NCBI RefSeq assembly: GCF_014650335.1
Contig: NZ_BMUT01000009.1
Span: forward strand, 130,889 to 194,888
Reading direction: 5' to 3'
DNA: 64,000 nucleotides
Source: Streptomyces hiroshimensis
Lineage (GTDB): Bacteria > Actinomycetota > Actinomycetes > Streptomycetales > Streptomycetaceae
The position numbers were made by a program, and so were the translations under genes. Each line of letters starts with the position of its first letter. Position 1 is the first letter of the stretch. The notes beneath the pieces were generated by a model. It was given only the letters and a program-made list of their open reading frames with translations, did not search any database and had not been told where the DNA came from. Shown here piece by piece: positions 8,041 to 15,797 of this stretch.

Positions 8041-8940
8041 TCACCAGGAAACAGCGGCGCGCAGGAGCCACTCGTGTGCCCGTGCGAGGTGCGGGTGGGC
8101 CAGCGTTCCGGTCCGTACGACGAGGAAATAGGTGCGCAGCGGGGGCACGGGCGGATCGAGGAGGGCCACGATCTCGCCGGTGTCGAGGGCGTCCGCGCAC
8201 AGGTAGCGGGGGAGCACGCCGAGCCCGGCGCCCGCGATGACGCAGGAGAGGACGGCGCGCAGGTCGGGGGCGATGACGTTGCCGGAGGCGACGGGCTCGG
8301 TCTCGAAGACGGCGGCCCAGTAGCGCGTGACGAGCGGCAGGGTCTCGTGGACTTCGACCACCGGCAGGTGTTCCAGGGCCCGGACGCCCTTGTCGCGCAC
8401 GACGGCCGGGCCGCCCAGGCGCGCCGCCCAGCGCGGCGCCGCGACGAGTACGTGCTCCTCGTCGCAGAGCGGAGTGGCGGTCAGCAGCCGGCCGCGCGGG
8501 CGCGAGGTGGTGATGGCGAGGTCGTGGTGGCCGGCGGCCAGGCTTTCGAAGAGCTCCTCCGCGGTGCCGTGGGCGGCGCGCACGGCCAGGCCCTGGGCGA
8601 TGAGGGGAGCGAGGGCGGGCAGCGCGCGCAGGTCGGTGAACTCCGGGGGACCGGCGAGGTGGAGGGTCCGGTTCCGGGACCCTTCCTCGTCCATGCCCGC
8701 TTCGGTGATCTCCAGCAGGGCGTCGACGTGGGGTGCGATCTTGTGGGCGAGTTCCTCGCCGGTGGTGGTGGGGCGCACCCCGCGGGCCAGGCGGAGGAAG
8801 AGAGGGCGGCCCAACTGCGTCTCCAGCGTGCGGATCTGGCTGGTGACGGCTGGCTGGGAGAGGCCGAGCAGGGCCGCGGCCCGGGTGAAGGACCCGGCCC
8901 GGTGCACCGTGACGAACGTGCGCAACAGGGCCAGATCCAT
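8041..8940 (-). CDS. LysR-family transcriptional regulator
   Basis: 299 residues. The N-terminal LysR winged HTH reads MDLALLRTFVTVHRAGSF, then AAALLGLSQPAVTSQIRTLE (residues about 1-60); a periplasmic-binding-like effector domain follows. The start at 8940 has GGGGAGA 6 nt upstream; the extension to 9039 runs through an AT-rich operator-like stretch and is not coding. The gene is preceded on the same strand by the cystathionine-lyase-like gene, but a hairpin separates them. The target is unknown. Confidence 0.9.
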   Translation of the reverse strand: MDLALLRTFVTVHRAGSFTRAAALLGLSQPAVTSQIRTLETQLGRPLFLRLARGVRPTTTGEELAHKIAPHVDALLEITEAGMDEEGSRNRTLHLAGPPEFTDLRALPALAPLIAQGLAVRAAHGTAEELFESLAAGHHDLAITTSRPRGRLLTATPLCDEEHVLVAAPRWAARLGGPAVVRDKGVRALEHLPVVEVHETLPLVTRYWAAVFETEPVASGNVIAPDLRAVLSCVIAGAGLGVLPRYLCADALDTGEIVALLDPPVPPLRTYFLVVRTGTLAHPHLARAHEWLLRAAVSW

Positions 8941-8980
8941 GCCGTCTCCCCTGACTCGGTGCCTCCCGGTCGTAGGGGAA

Positions 8981-8998
8981 CTATAAATAAGTCGATAG
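8981..8998 (-). promoter_or_regulatory. Putative LysR autoregulatory box / promoter
   Basis: CTAT-N10-ATAG at 8981-8998 is an inverted repeat of the T-N11-A class bound by LysR proteins. It sits in the only AT-rich stretch of the gap, about 40 bp upstream of the LysR start. On the minus strand it also offers a TTATAG -10-like hexamer. Confidence 0.45.
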
Positions 8999-9089
8999 GG
9001 CTGTGTCGCCGGTGTGATTGGACACTGACGCAGAGTCAACTAGCCTGGACCGGGTGGTCATTCGTGCGTGGTTCGCGCGTCCGACCACG

Positions 9090-9124
9090 ACGGCTCGAGT
9101 CAAGAGGGGGGAGACTCGAGCCGT
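9090..9124 (-). terminator. 12-bp perfect hairpin downstream of the cystathionine-lyase-like gene
   Basis: ACGGCTCGAGTC (9090-9101) pairs exactly with 9113-9124; the loop is 11 nt. It lies 25 bp after the minus-strand stop at 9149, so it most likely ends that transcript. There is no T-run. Confidence 0.7.
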
Positions 9125-9148
9125 CTCTACGGGCGGGCTGCGTCGTCC

Positions 9149-10309
9149 CTACGAGCAGGCCGCGTCGTCCAGCGCCGCGAGGACGTCCGCGATGAGATCC
9201 TCCGTGTCCTCGACGCCCACCGAGAAGCGGATGAACCCCTCCGGCACGGCGTCGCCTCCCCACCGCCCGCGCCGTTCGGCCGTCGACCGTACGCCGCCGA
9301 AGCTGGTCGCTTCGTCGACGATGCGCAGGGCGGTCAGGAAGCGCTCGGCGTACGCGCGGTCCGGCAGCACGAAGGAGACCACGCACCCGAAGCGCCCGCC
9401 GCGCATCTGCTGCAGGGCGAGGTCATGGGCGGGGTCGGAGGGCAGCCCGGGGTGGCGCAGCCCGGTCACTTCGGGCCGGTCGGACAGGGCCTCGGCGAGC
9501 GCGAGCGCGGTGGCCGCCTGCCGGTCCACGCGCAGCTGCAGCGTCGCCAGGGAACGGTGGGCCAGCCAGGCCTCCATGGGGCCGGGGATCGCGCCGGCGA
9601 CCTTGCGCCAGTTCCGCACGGCCGCCGTGAGCCGCGGGTCGCGTGCGGCCACGTAACCCAGGAGGAGATCGCCGTGGCCGGTGAGGGCCTTGGTGCCGCT
9701 GGCCACGGAGAAGTCGGCGCCCAGCTCCAGGGGGCGCTGGCCGAGCGGTGTGGCGAGGGTGTTGTCGACGGCGACGAGCGCGCCGCGGCGGTGGGCGGCG
9801 TCGGCGAGCCGGCGGATGTCGCACACGTCGAGGCCGGGGTTGGAGGGCGATTCGATCCACAGCAGGCGGGCGCCCTCCAGCGCCGCGAGCTGGGCGTCCC
9901 CGGCGGTCGGAGCGGTGCGCACGGCGATGCCGAACGCCTCCAGGCGCTCGCGCAGCGCGGGCAGCAGCTGATAGCCGTCCGAGGGCAGCACCGCGGTGTC
10001 GCCGGGCCGCAACTGCGAGAGGAACACGGCGGAGATCGCGGCCATCCCGGAGGGGAACGTGACGGCCTCCGCCTCCGCTTCCGTCCCCGCGCCCGCCTCC
10101 GCGCCCGGGCCGCCGGGTGCCTCCAGGGCGGCGATCGCCGTCTCCAGGGCGGCCCAGGTGGGGTTGGCCTCGCGGCCGTAGGTGTACGGGCCGGAGACCT
10201 CGCCCGGCAGGTGGTAGTGGGCGGCGAAGGCCGGGCCGGGGAGCGCGGGCTCGTTCGCCCGCGGTTCCGGCAGGCCCGCCCGTACAGCCCGCGTGCCGTC
10301 GCCTGTCAT
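9149..10309 (-). CDS. Cys/Met-metabolism PLP enzyme (cystathionine gamma-synthase/lyase type)
   Basis: 386 residues of the trans-sulfuration PLP family, acting in the cytosol on cystathionine, homoserine esters or cysteine. It carries SGM (87-89), the ring-contacting D182 (AVDNTLATPLG) and the PLP lysine K207 (SGTKALTGHGD). An Ala/Glu/Gly-rich insert at about 65-82 is unusual and probably a surface loop. Synthase, gamma-lyase and methionine gamma-lyase cannot be told apart here. The ATG at 10309 opens the conserved N-terminus. A small four-helix membrane protein gene lies just upstream on the same strand. Confidence 0.9.
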   Translation of the reverse strand: MTGDGTRAVRAGLPEPRANEPALPGPAFAAHYHLPGEVSGPYTYGREANPTWAALETAIAALEAPGGPGAEAGAGTEAEAEAVTFPSGMAAISAVFLSQLRPGDTAVLPSDGYQLLPALRERLEAFGIAVRTAPTAGDAQLAALEGARLLWIESPSNPGLDVCDIRRLADAAHRRGALVAVDNTLATPLGQRPLELGADFSVASGTKALTGHGDLLLGYVAARDPRLTAAVRNWRKVAGAIPGPMEAWLAHRSLATLQLRVDRQAATALALAEALSDRPEVTGLRHPGLPSDPAHDLALQQMRGGRFGCVVSFVLPDRAYAERFLTALRIVDEATSFGGVRSTAERRGRWGGDAVPEGFIRFSVGVEDTEDLIADVLAALDDAACS

Positions 10310-10384
10310 GCGCAGTACCCCTCCTTGAGTCCTCGCCGTCTAGGCATTCGCGTCTCGGTCTTCCGTGTCCCCGTCCTCGGCGTC

Positions 10385-10765
10385 TCAGTCCTTGTCGTCA
10401 GGAAGGATCATGTGCATCGCCCAGGCCACGACCGAGATGATCACGCCGCCGATCAGGGCGTTCCAGAAGCCGTCGACGTGGAAGGCGAGCCCCAGCTCCT
10501 TCGCGAGGAACGACGTCAGCAACAGCATCAACGCGTTGATCACGAGCGTGATGAGGCCGAGGGTGAGGATGAACAACGGGAAGGACAGCAGCTTCACCAC
10601 CGGCTTGACGATGAAGTTGACCACGCCGAAGACGAGCGCGACGAGGATCAGCGTGAGCACCTTGCGCACCGTGTTCTCACCGGAGAGCGTGATGCCCTTG
10701 AGCAGCCAGATGGCGACCGCCAGGGCCGCCGCGTTGGCGATCGTCTTGACTACGAAATTCTTCAT
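10385..10765 (-). CDS. Small four-helix membrane protein (phage-holin-like superfamily IV)
   Basis: 126 residues with about four hydrophobic helices. It starts MKNFVVKTI and ends with a charged LPDDKD tail. This is the common actinobacterial/cyanobacterial family annotated as four-TM phage holin, superfamily IV; no lysis role is known for it. The ATG at 10765 is taken rather than 10819 because the upstream codons are Cys/Pro-rich and not conserved in type. It lies 75 bp before the cystathionine-lyase-like gene. Confidence 0.82.
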   Translation of the reverse strand: MKNFVVKTIANAAALAVAIWLLKGITLSGENTVRKVLTLILVALVFGVVNFIVKPVVKLLSFPLFILTLGLITLVINALMLLLTSFLAKELGLAFHVDGFWNALIGGVIISVVAWAMHMILPDDKD

Positions 10766-10833
10766 GGTGAGATCGTTGCAGACGCAGCATGTGGACGGAC
10801 CACGACCGAGGAGCGGCAAGGGGTGGACGGTAG

Positions 10834-11151
10834 ATGAAGGCCTTCCGGCTGGATGAGCTGGAGGGGGAGCGCCTTGCGAACGACGGCGCCTACCTGCAGT
10901 TCCTGCGCGAGCGGAACATGTCGGTCGGGCTGTACGCGCTCGACGCCGGGCAGATGGACCCGCAGACCCCGCACGCCCAGGACGAGGTCTACGTGGTGAT
11001 GAGCGGCCGTGCGTCGATCACCGTGGGGGAGGAGACGACGCAGGTGGGCCGGGGGAGCGTGGTCTACGTACCGGCCGGTGTGACCCACCGCTTCCACCAC
11101 ATCAGCGAGCCTCTGAGGGTTCTGGTGGTCTTCTCTCCCCCTGAGAGCTGA
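10834..11151 (+). CDS. Small cupin-domain protein
   Basis: 105 residues, one cupin beta-barrel. Motif 1 is GQMDPQTPHAQDEVYVVMSG (about 40-59); motif 2 is GRGSVVYVPAGVTHRFHHI (about 73-91). The metal-ligand set is partial: one His plus Glu in motif 1 and a His in motif 2. It may bind a metal or small ligand; no reaction can be assigned. It is divergent from the holin-like gene, with 68 bp between starts. AAGGGG lies upstream of the ATG. Confidence 0.85.
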   Translation: MKAFRLDELEGERLANDGAYLQFLRERNMSVGLYALDAGQMDPQTPHAQDEVYVVMSGRASITVGEETTQVGRGSVVYVPAGVTHRFHHISEPLRVLVVFSPPES

Positions 11152-11249
11152 GGGCCGGCCCCGGAAACCCGTAGGGGGACGCTCAGGGGTCGACGAGGGC
11201 TCCACGGGCCCCGCCGGACCCCCTGCCCGTCCTAGCATCGAAAGCAAGG

Positions 11250-11269
11250 CCGGAGCACCCGCGCTCCGG
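11250..11269 (+). other. Small hairpin in the leader of the DUF5326 gene
   Basis: CCGGAGC (11250-11256) pairs with GCTCCGG (11263-11269). It lies just after a TAGCAT -10-like hexamer (11233-11238) and 31 bp before the start. Its role, if any, is unknown. Confidence 0.4.
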
Positions 11270-11300
11270 TACCACGAAGCGGAAAGCAGGGACGAACGAC

Positions 11301-11522
11301 ATGGCTGAGAAGGGGATTTTCGCAGGACTCCCGTGGTGGGTGAAGTGGATCGCCGTGCCGGTCCTCGTCCTCGTGGTGTTCGGCAGTCTGATCATGAGCG
11401 TGCTCGGCTTCGTCATCTCACTGGTCTTCAAGGCCCTGCTGCTGGTCGCGCTCATCGCCGGGCTGATCTTCGTCGTCAAGAAGTTCACGTCGTCGTCCTC
11501 GTCGTCGAAGGGCGACTGGTAG
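11301..11522 (+). CDS. DUF5326 family small membrane protein
   Basis: 73 residues with two hydrophobic helices (about 10-32 and 36-58) and a Ser-rich tail ending SSKGDW. It matches the small Streptomyces family DUF5326; function unknown. Its position upstream of the ssgA-like gene recalls the gene order of S. coelicolor, though there an IclR-type regulator (ssgR) lies between. Confidence 0.85.
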   Translation: MAEKGIFAGLPWWVKWIAVPVLVLVVFGSLIMSVLGFVISLVFKALLLVALIAGLIFVVKKFTSSSSSSKGDW

Positions 11523-11785
11523 CCCGAGCAGCCCGCCCGGCCGGTCGCCGCCGGGACCGGTGTTGACGGCTCTGGCAATTTCTCTGCCCTGAATCCCCCG
11601 GAACGACTCCGCCCCGTAGTCGAGTCGCTACGCTCCAGAGTCATAGAGCTCGTAAGCTCAGTCTCGATCTCTATCGGTAGCTGAAGAATCACTCCTGGTG
11701 ACCTATGGATGCCGTCGAGCGGTGGTGTTCATGGGGCGCGAGGAGCCAATCCCGGGCCAAAACGACGAATACGGGGCATTGGGCG

Positions 11786-12232
11786 ATGCGTGAAACAGTT
11801 CAGGCAGAAGTGATCATGACCTTCCTCGTCTCCGAGGAGCTGTCCTTCCGGATCCCGGTGGGACTGGACTACGACAGCAGCGATCCCTACGCGGTGAAGT
11901 TCACCTTTCATCTTCCCGGCGACGCGCCTGTGACCTGGGCCTTCGCAAGGGAGCTGCTGCTCGACGGGCTCAGTCAGCCCTCCGGCGAGGGCGATGTGCA
12001 CATCGCCCCCGCCTCCGCCGAGCACCTCTCGGACGTCTTCATCCGGCTGCAAGTGGGCTCCGAAGGGGCCCTGTTCCGGGCCGGCGCGGCGCCCCTCGTG
12101 GCCTTCCTCGACCGGACCGACCGCATCGCCCCGCTCGGCGAGGAGCGCTCGGTCGCCGACTTCGACTACGACCTCGCCGCGGCGCTCGACAACATCCTCG
12201 CCGGCAACACCGAGGGGCAGAACGCCGGTTAG
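11786..12232 (+). CDS. ssgA: SsgA-like sporulation/cell division protein
   Basis: 148 residues, the SALP (SsgA-like protein) fold that is limited to morphologically complex actinomycetes. Characteristic stretches are FLVSEELSFRIPV, FHLPGDAPVTWAFARELL, SGEGDVHIAP and APLVAFLDRTD. SsgA helps place SsgB and so the FtsZ rings during sporulation. The gene lies near thiC, as ssgA does in S. coelicolor (from memory), which supports the name over other SALPs. ATG 11786 (MRETVQ) is chosen; ATG 11816 (MTFLVS) is also possible. No ssgR-type activator gene is present upstream. The TAG overlaps the flotillin stop tail to tail. Confidence 0.82.
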   Translation: MRETVQAEVIMTFLVSEELSFRIPVGLDYDSSDPYAVKFTFHLPGDAPVTWAFARELLLDGLSQPSGEGDVHIAPASAEHLSDVFIRLQVGSEGALFRAGAAPLVAFLDRTDRIAPLGEERSVADFDYDLAAALDNILAGNTEGQNAG

Positions 12233-13848
12233 CGGCCCGGCATGCCTTCGCCGGCCACGCCCTCGTCCCGGACCGGCACCCGCTCAGTGCGCGGGGGCGC
12301 GCCCTTCGGCGCCGTCCCGGCCCCCAGCGCTCCTGAGCTGCCCTTTTCCCCGGAGTCTCCCTTCCCACCGGCGCCCGCGGCGCCCGGGAAGCCGGCTCCG
12401 TTCCCGCCCGGCCCGTCCGCCGCGCCTGCCGTACCCGCCGTACCCGGCGTACCCGGTGTACCCATGGCGGAGAGCAGCTGCCGCGCCAGGCCCAGACCCG
12501 TGCCACCCATCGTCAGGGCCTTCGCAAACATCTCGGACATCCCGTCCGCCCCGTTGAGCAGCACCATGTGGTCAACGTTTCCGAAGGCTTCAGCCCCAGC
12601 ACGTACGATCTCGGGCCACTTTTCGGCCAGTTGTTGCGCGACCACCGCCTCCTGGTTCTCCGCCAGGGCCGCCGCCCGTGCCTTGATCGCCTCCGCCTCC
12701 GCCAGGCCCTGCGCCTTGGCGGCCTCGGCCGTCGCCAGGCCCTTCGCCCGCGCGGCCTGCGCCTCCGCCTCACCGGTCGCCCGGGTCGCTTCGGCCGCAG
12801 CGGCGCCGCGCGCCTTGGTGGCCTCCGCCTCGGCGCCGGCGGCGGCCTTCACCCGAGTCGCCTCGGCAGCCGCCGCCAGCTCCGTCTCCCGGGCCTTCGC
12901 CTGGGCCGCGGAGATACGGGCATCGCGCTCCGCCTCGGCCAGGGTGCGCTTCTCGTACGCCGCCGCGTCCGCGGGCTTGCGCACATCCGCCTGGAGCTGC
13001 TGCTCCCGCCGGTGCGCCGCCAGCTCCGCCACCCGCGTCTCCTGGACCACGACCTCCTGCTGGGCCGCCGCCTCCGCCAGCGGGCCGGCCTGCCGCGCCT
13101 TCGCCGCCGCGCTGTCCCGCTCGGCCTGATAGCCGGCCTGCAGGATCTCGGAGTCACGGTGCGCCTGCGACATCCGGGCCGCGGCCTGCTGCTCCGCCTC
13201 GGTCGCCAGCCGGTCGGCCTCGGCCTGGGCGATCCGGGCGTCCCGCTGCACTGCCGCGGCGTGTGGCGCGGACAGGTTCTTGATGTAGCCCGTGGGGTCC
13301 TGGATCTCGTGGATCTGCAGGGAGTCGATGATCAGACCGAGCTTCTCCATCTCCGTGCCCGAGGCGGCCCGGGTCTCCCCCGTCAGCCGCTCGCGGTCAC
13401 GGATCATGTCCTCCACGGTGAGCCCGCCGACGATCGAGCGCAGATGGCCCGCGAAGACGTTGTGCACGCGGTCGCCCATGACCTTCTGCTGGTCCAGGAA
13501 GCGGCGCGCGGCGTTCGCGATCGACACGAAGTCGTCGCCCACCTTGAATATCACCACGCCGTGGACCTTGAGCGGGATGCCCTGCTTGGTCACGCAATCC
13601 ACATGGAGATCGGCCTCGTTGAGGTCGAGCGACAGCTTCCGGACCACCTGGACCCCGGGCAGCACGAGGGTCCCCCGCCCCGTGACGATCCGGAAGCCCA
13701 TGCCCTCTTCCAGGCCCTCGGTCCGGTGCTTGGAACCGGAGATGACCAGCGCCTCATTGGGCTCGGCCACCCGCCACATCAGTTTGAACAGCCCGACCAT
13801 GATGGCCACTGCGACGAGGACGATCCCCGCCACGACGCCGATGAGCAT
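12229..13848 (-). CDS. Flotillin-like SPFH/band-7 protein
   Basis: 539 residues. A membrane helix (1-27) is followed by an SPFH domain (about 28-190), then a long Ala/Glu/Lys/Arg-rich coiled coil (about 195-410, many AEA and KAxG repeats), and a Gly/Pro-rich tail (about 455-539). Flotillins scaffold membrane microdomains. Here the gene is last in an operon after YibE/F and an NfeD-type OB domain; NfeD-flotillin pairing is well known (for example yuaF-floT). Start 13848 has a GGGGG ribosome site. The stop overlaps the ssgA stop by sharing the bases TTAG. Confidence 0.9.
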   Translation of the reverse strand: MLIGVVAGIVLVAVAIMVGLFKLMWRVAEPNEALVISGSKHRTEGLEEGMGFRIVTGRGTLVLPGVQVVRKLSLDLNEADLHVDCVTKQGIPLKVHGVVIFKVGDDFVSIANAARRFLDQQKVMGDRVHNVFAGHLRSIVGGLTVEDMIRDRERLTGETRAASGTEMEKLGLIIDSLQIHEIQDPTGYIKNLSAPHAAAVQRDARIAQAEADRLATEAEQQAAARMSQAHRDSEILQAGYQAERDSAAAKARQAGPLAEAAAQQEVVVQETRVAELAAHRREQQLQADVRKPADAAAYEKRTLAEAERDARISAAQAKARETELAAAAEATRVKAAAGAEAEATKARGAAAAEATRATGEAEAQAARAKGLATAEAAKAQGLAEAEAIKARAAALAENQEAVVAQQLAEKWPEIVRAGAEAFGNVDHMVLLNGADGMSEMFAKALTMGGTGLGLARQLLSAMGTPGTPGTAGTAGAADGPGGNGAGFPGAAGAGGKGDSGEKGSSGALGAGTAPKGAPPRTERVPVRDEGVAGEGMPGR

Positions 13849-13912
13849 GCGTCCAGCCCCCCTTTTTCAGGCCCCACAACGGGGCCCCTCAAACCCCTTC
13901 TGCCCCGGCTGT

Positions 13913-13952
13913 ATCGCCCGTAAGCAGGCGTCATCACCCGTAAGCAGCCGTC
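13913..13952 (-). repeat. 20-bp direct repeat spanning the stop of the NfeD-domain gene
   Basis: Two 20-bp copies, 13913-13932 and 13933-13952, match at 18 of 20 positions. The gene-proximal copy holds the stop (TGA on the minus strand, 13934-13936). The outer copy changes it to CGA. Confidence 0.85.
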
Positions 13953-14134
13953 ACGTACACCGTCCGCGGCGGCTGGTACTCCATGATCACCACCACCGTC
14001 CCGCGCTCGATCCGCTCGCCCGGCTCCGCCGCGTAGGCCAGGAAGGCCTCGGCCCCGCCCCGGACGCGCACCATCACCTCCCCGACCAGGCCCGGCCCGA
14101 CCGTGCCCGTGACCCTGCCCTGTTTTCCGATCAC
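13934..14134 (-). CDS. Minimal NfeD-like OB-fold protein
   Basis: 66 residues. Only the C-terminal OB-like barrel of NfeD is present: IGKQGRVTGTVGP, a VMVRVRGG strand, an ERGTVVVIMEY strand and RTVYVTAAYG at the end. There is no protease or membrane part. The start is GTG 14134, which has GGGGGGAG 7 nt upstream; the longer frame to 14272 overlaps the yibE 3' end and has shadow composition. It lies between YibE/F (22 bp upstream) and flotillin (85 bp downstream). The OB domain of NfeD proteins is thought to partner flotillin. Confidence 0.78.
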   Translation of the reverse strand: MIGKQGRVTGTVGPGLVGEVMVRVRGGAEAFLAYAAEPGERIERGTVVVIMEYQPPRTVYVTAAYG

Positions 14135-14156
14135 CGGCAGCTCCCCCCTCGTGCGC

Positions 14157-15614
14157 TCACTTGGCCCGGCGGCGACGGCCACCCTTCGCCCGGGCACGCC
14201 CTCCGGCCCGCGACCCGAGCCCCGGACCGCCACCCGGCCTCGTACTCGCATTGTGCCGGTCGGCACTGACAACGAGGGCCGCCAGTGCGGTCGTCACGGG
14301 CACGGATGCCACCAACCCGATGCTGCCGACGAGTGTCCGTACGATCTCCTCGGCCACGATCTCGCTGGTCGCGACCGTTCCCACCCCGCTGTCGGCGATG
14401 GAGAACAGCAGCAGCAGGGGCAGCGAGGCACCCGCGTAGGCCAGCACCAGGGTGTTCACGACCGACGCGATGTGGTCCCGCCCGATGCGCATCGCCGCCC
14501 CGTAGAGCTTCCGCCAACTCGCGCTCGGGTCGGCGTCCTTCAGCTCCCACACGGCCGACGTCTGCGTCACCGTGACGTCGTCGAGCACGCCGAGCGAGCC
14601 GATGATGATGCCCGCGAGCAGCAGCCCGCGGATCTCGATCTCCGGGTAGAGGCTGTGCACGAGCCCGGTCTGGTCGTCGGTGTTGCCCGTCAGATGGGCC
14701 CAATTGGTGAAGATCGTTCCGAGCAGGCCGATGAGCAGCAGCGAGGTGAGTGTTCCGATGACCGCCACGGATGTGCGCGCGGTCAGGCCGTGGCACATGT
14801 AGAGCGCGATCAGCATGATCGCGCTGCCGCCGATGACGGCCACCACCAGCGGATCGGAGCCCTGGAGGATGGCGGGGAGGATGAAGAGGGTCAGCACCCC
14901 GAAACTGATCACCAGCGCGATCAGCGCGAAGACCCCGCGCAGCCGGCCGACGACCACGACGGCCAGCGCGAACACCGCGGCCAGTATCGCCATCGGCAGC
15001 GTCCGGTCCACGTCGCTGACCGAGTACTGCAGGTTCTTCGGGGCCTTGGGGGCGTACGCGAGGACGACCTCCTGGCCGACCGTGTAGTGGCGGGAGGCGC
15101 TCGGCTGGACGAGCTCGGTGAACGTCCGGCCCTTGTCCGGGCCCGAGGTGACCTCGATCTCCGACTTCTCGCAGGGGCCCTTCGGCTTGGCGGGCCCACC
15201 GGCTCCGTCCGGCCCGCCCTGCTGTCCGGGCGGCTGCTGCTGCGGCTGGGCGCCGGCCTTCGTGCAGTCGACCTCCTCGATCTTCACCACCCGGCCCGAC
15301 TCCGTCTTCTGGTCGAGGCCGAGCCCGGAGTGCTCGTGCGGGGGCGCACCGCCGGGCCACAGCACGACCAGGCCGGTGAGCACCGCTGCGGCGAAGGGGA
15401 TGAGGACCGCGGCGATCACCTTGCGCAGGTGCGCGGAGACGGGCGAGGCGGGGCCGTGGCTATGGCTGTGCCCATGGCTGTGTCCATGGCCATGGCCATG
15501 ACCGGAGCCATGACCGGGGTCGGGGCCATGGCCGGGGCCGGGGACGGGGCTATGGCCATGACTGTGGCCGTGGGCTGGGGAATGCTGGTCCGTGGGGGTC
15601 ACGCCCCGCATCAT
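14157..15614 (-). CDS. YibE/F-family membrane protein with His-rich N-terminus
   Basis: 485 residues. An N-terminal cytosolic His/Gly/Pro tail (about 11-55) is made of HGHSHG-type repeats. A first helix (about 65-86), an extracytoplasmic loop of about 120 residues, then about seven helices of the YibE/F domain follow, and an Arg/Lys/Gly-rich tail ends the protein. YibE/F has no established function. The His-rich tail suggests divalent metal binding (inference). It is the first gene of the YibE-NfeD-flotillin operon. It is divergent from the riboswitch/thiC unit. Confidence 0.85.
   Translation of the reverse strand: MMRGVTPTDQHSPAHGHSHGHSPVPGPGHGPDPGHGSGHGHGHGHSHGHSHSHGPASPVSAHLRKVIAAVLIPFAAAVLTGLVVLWPGGAPPHEHSGLGLDQKTESGRVVKIEEVDCTKAGAQPQQQPPGQQGGPDGAGGPAKPKGPCEKSEIEVTSGPDKGRTFTELVQPSASRHYTVGQEVVLAYAPKAPKNLQYSVSDVDRTLPMAILAAVFALAVVVVGRLRGVFALIALVISFGVLTLFILPAILQGSDPLVVAVIGGSAIMLIALYMCHGLTARTSVAVIGTLTSLLLIGLLGTIFTNWAHLTGNTDDQTGLVHSLYPEIEIRGLLLAGIIIGSLGVLDDVTVTQTSAVWELKDADPSASWRKLYGAAMRIGRDHIASVVNTLVLAYAGASLPLLLLFSIADSGVGTVATSEIVAEEIVRTLVGSIGLVASVPVTTALAALVVSADRHNASTRPGGGPGLGSRAGGRARAKGGRRRRAK
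15450..15585 (-). repeat. Low-complexity CCATGG-rich tract coding the His-rich tail
   Basis: Dense CCATGGCC/GGGGCCAT-like words on the + strand encode HGHSHG-type repeats of the YibE/F protein on the minus strand. It is coding DNA, not an independent element, but its length is likely to vary between strains. Confidence 0.75.
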
Positions 15615-15674
15615 CGCAAGCCCCCCTGGCCCTTCGGTCGGGAGAGGCGCTAGCGTGGTGGCACCTTTGCAATC

Positions 15675-15788
15675 GCGGGAGCTCGGAGCACCGGGCTGAG
15701 AGGGCGCTGACCTCCGTACGGAGATTCGTACGGATGACCGCTGCGTCGACCGCCGAACCTGTTACCGGGTAATGCCGGCGTAGGGAGT
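15675..15788 (+). ncRNA. TPP riboswitch (THI element)
   Basis: The thiamine pyrophosphate aptamer consensus is clear. CTGAGAGG (15696-15703) is the P2/J3-2 element, and GAACCTG (15755-15761), GGGTAATGCC (15766-15775) and GGCGTAGGGAG (15777-15787) are the distal part. A variable arm has an 8-bp stem (15713-15720 with 15727-15734). The thiC Shine-Dalgarno (GGGAG, 15783-15787) is the 3' end of the aptamer. Ligand binding should therefore hide the ribosome site, giving translational repression by TPP. Confidence 0.95.
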
Positions 15789-15797
15789 TCTGGTCTC

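Noticed and set aside
15450..15585. CCATGG-rich array as a CRISPR or satellite
   Set aside because: No spacers of constant length. It is in-frame coding DNA for the His-rich tail of the YibE/F protein.
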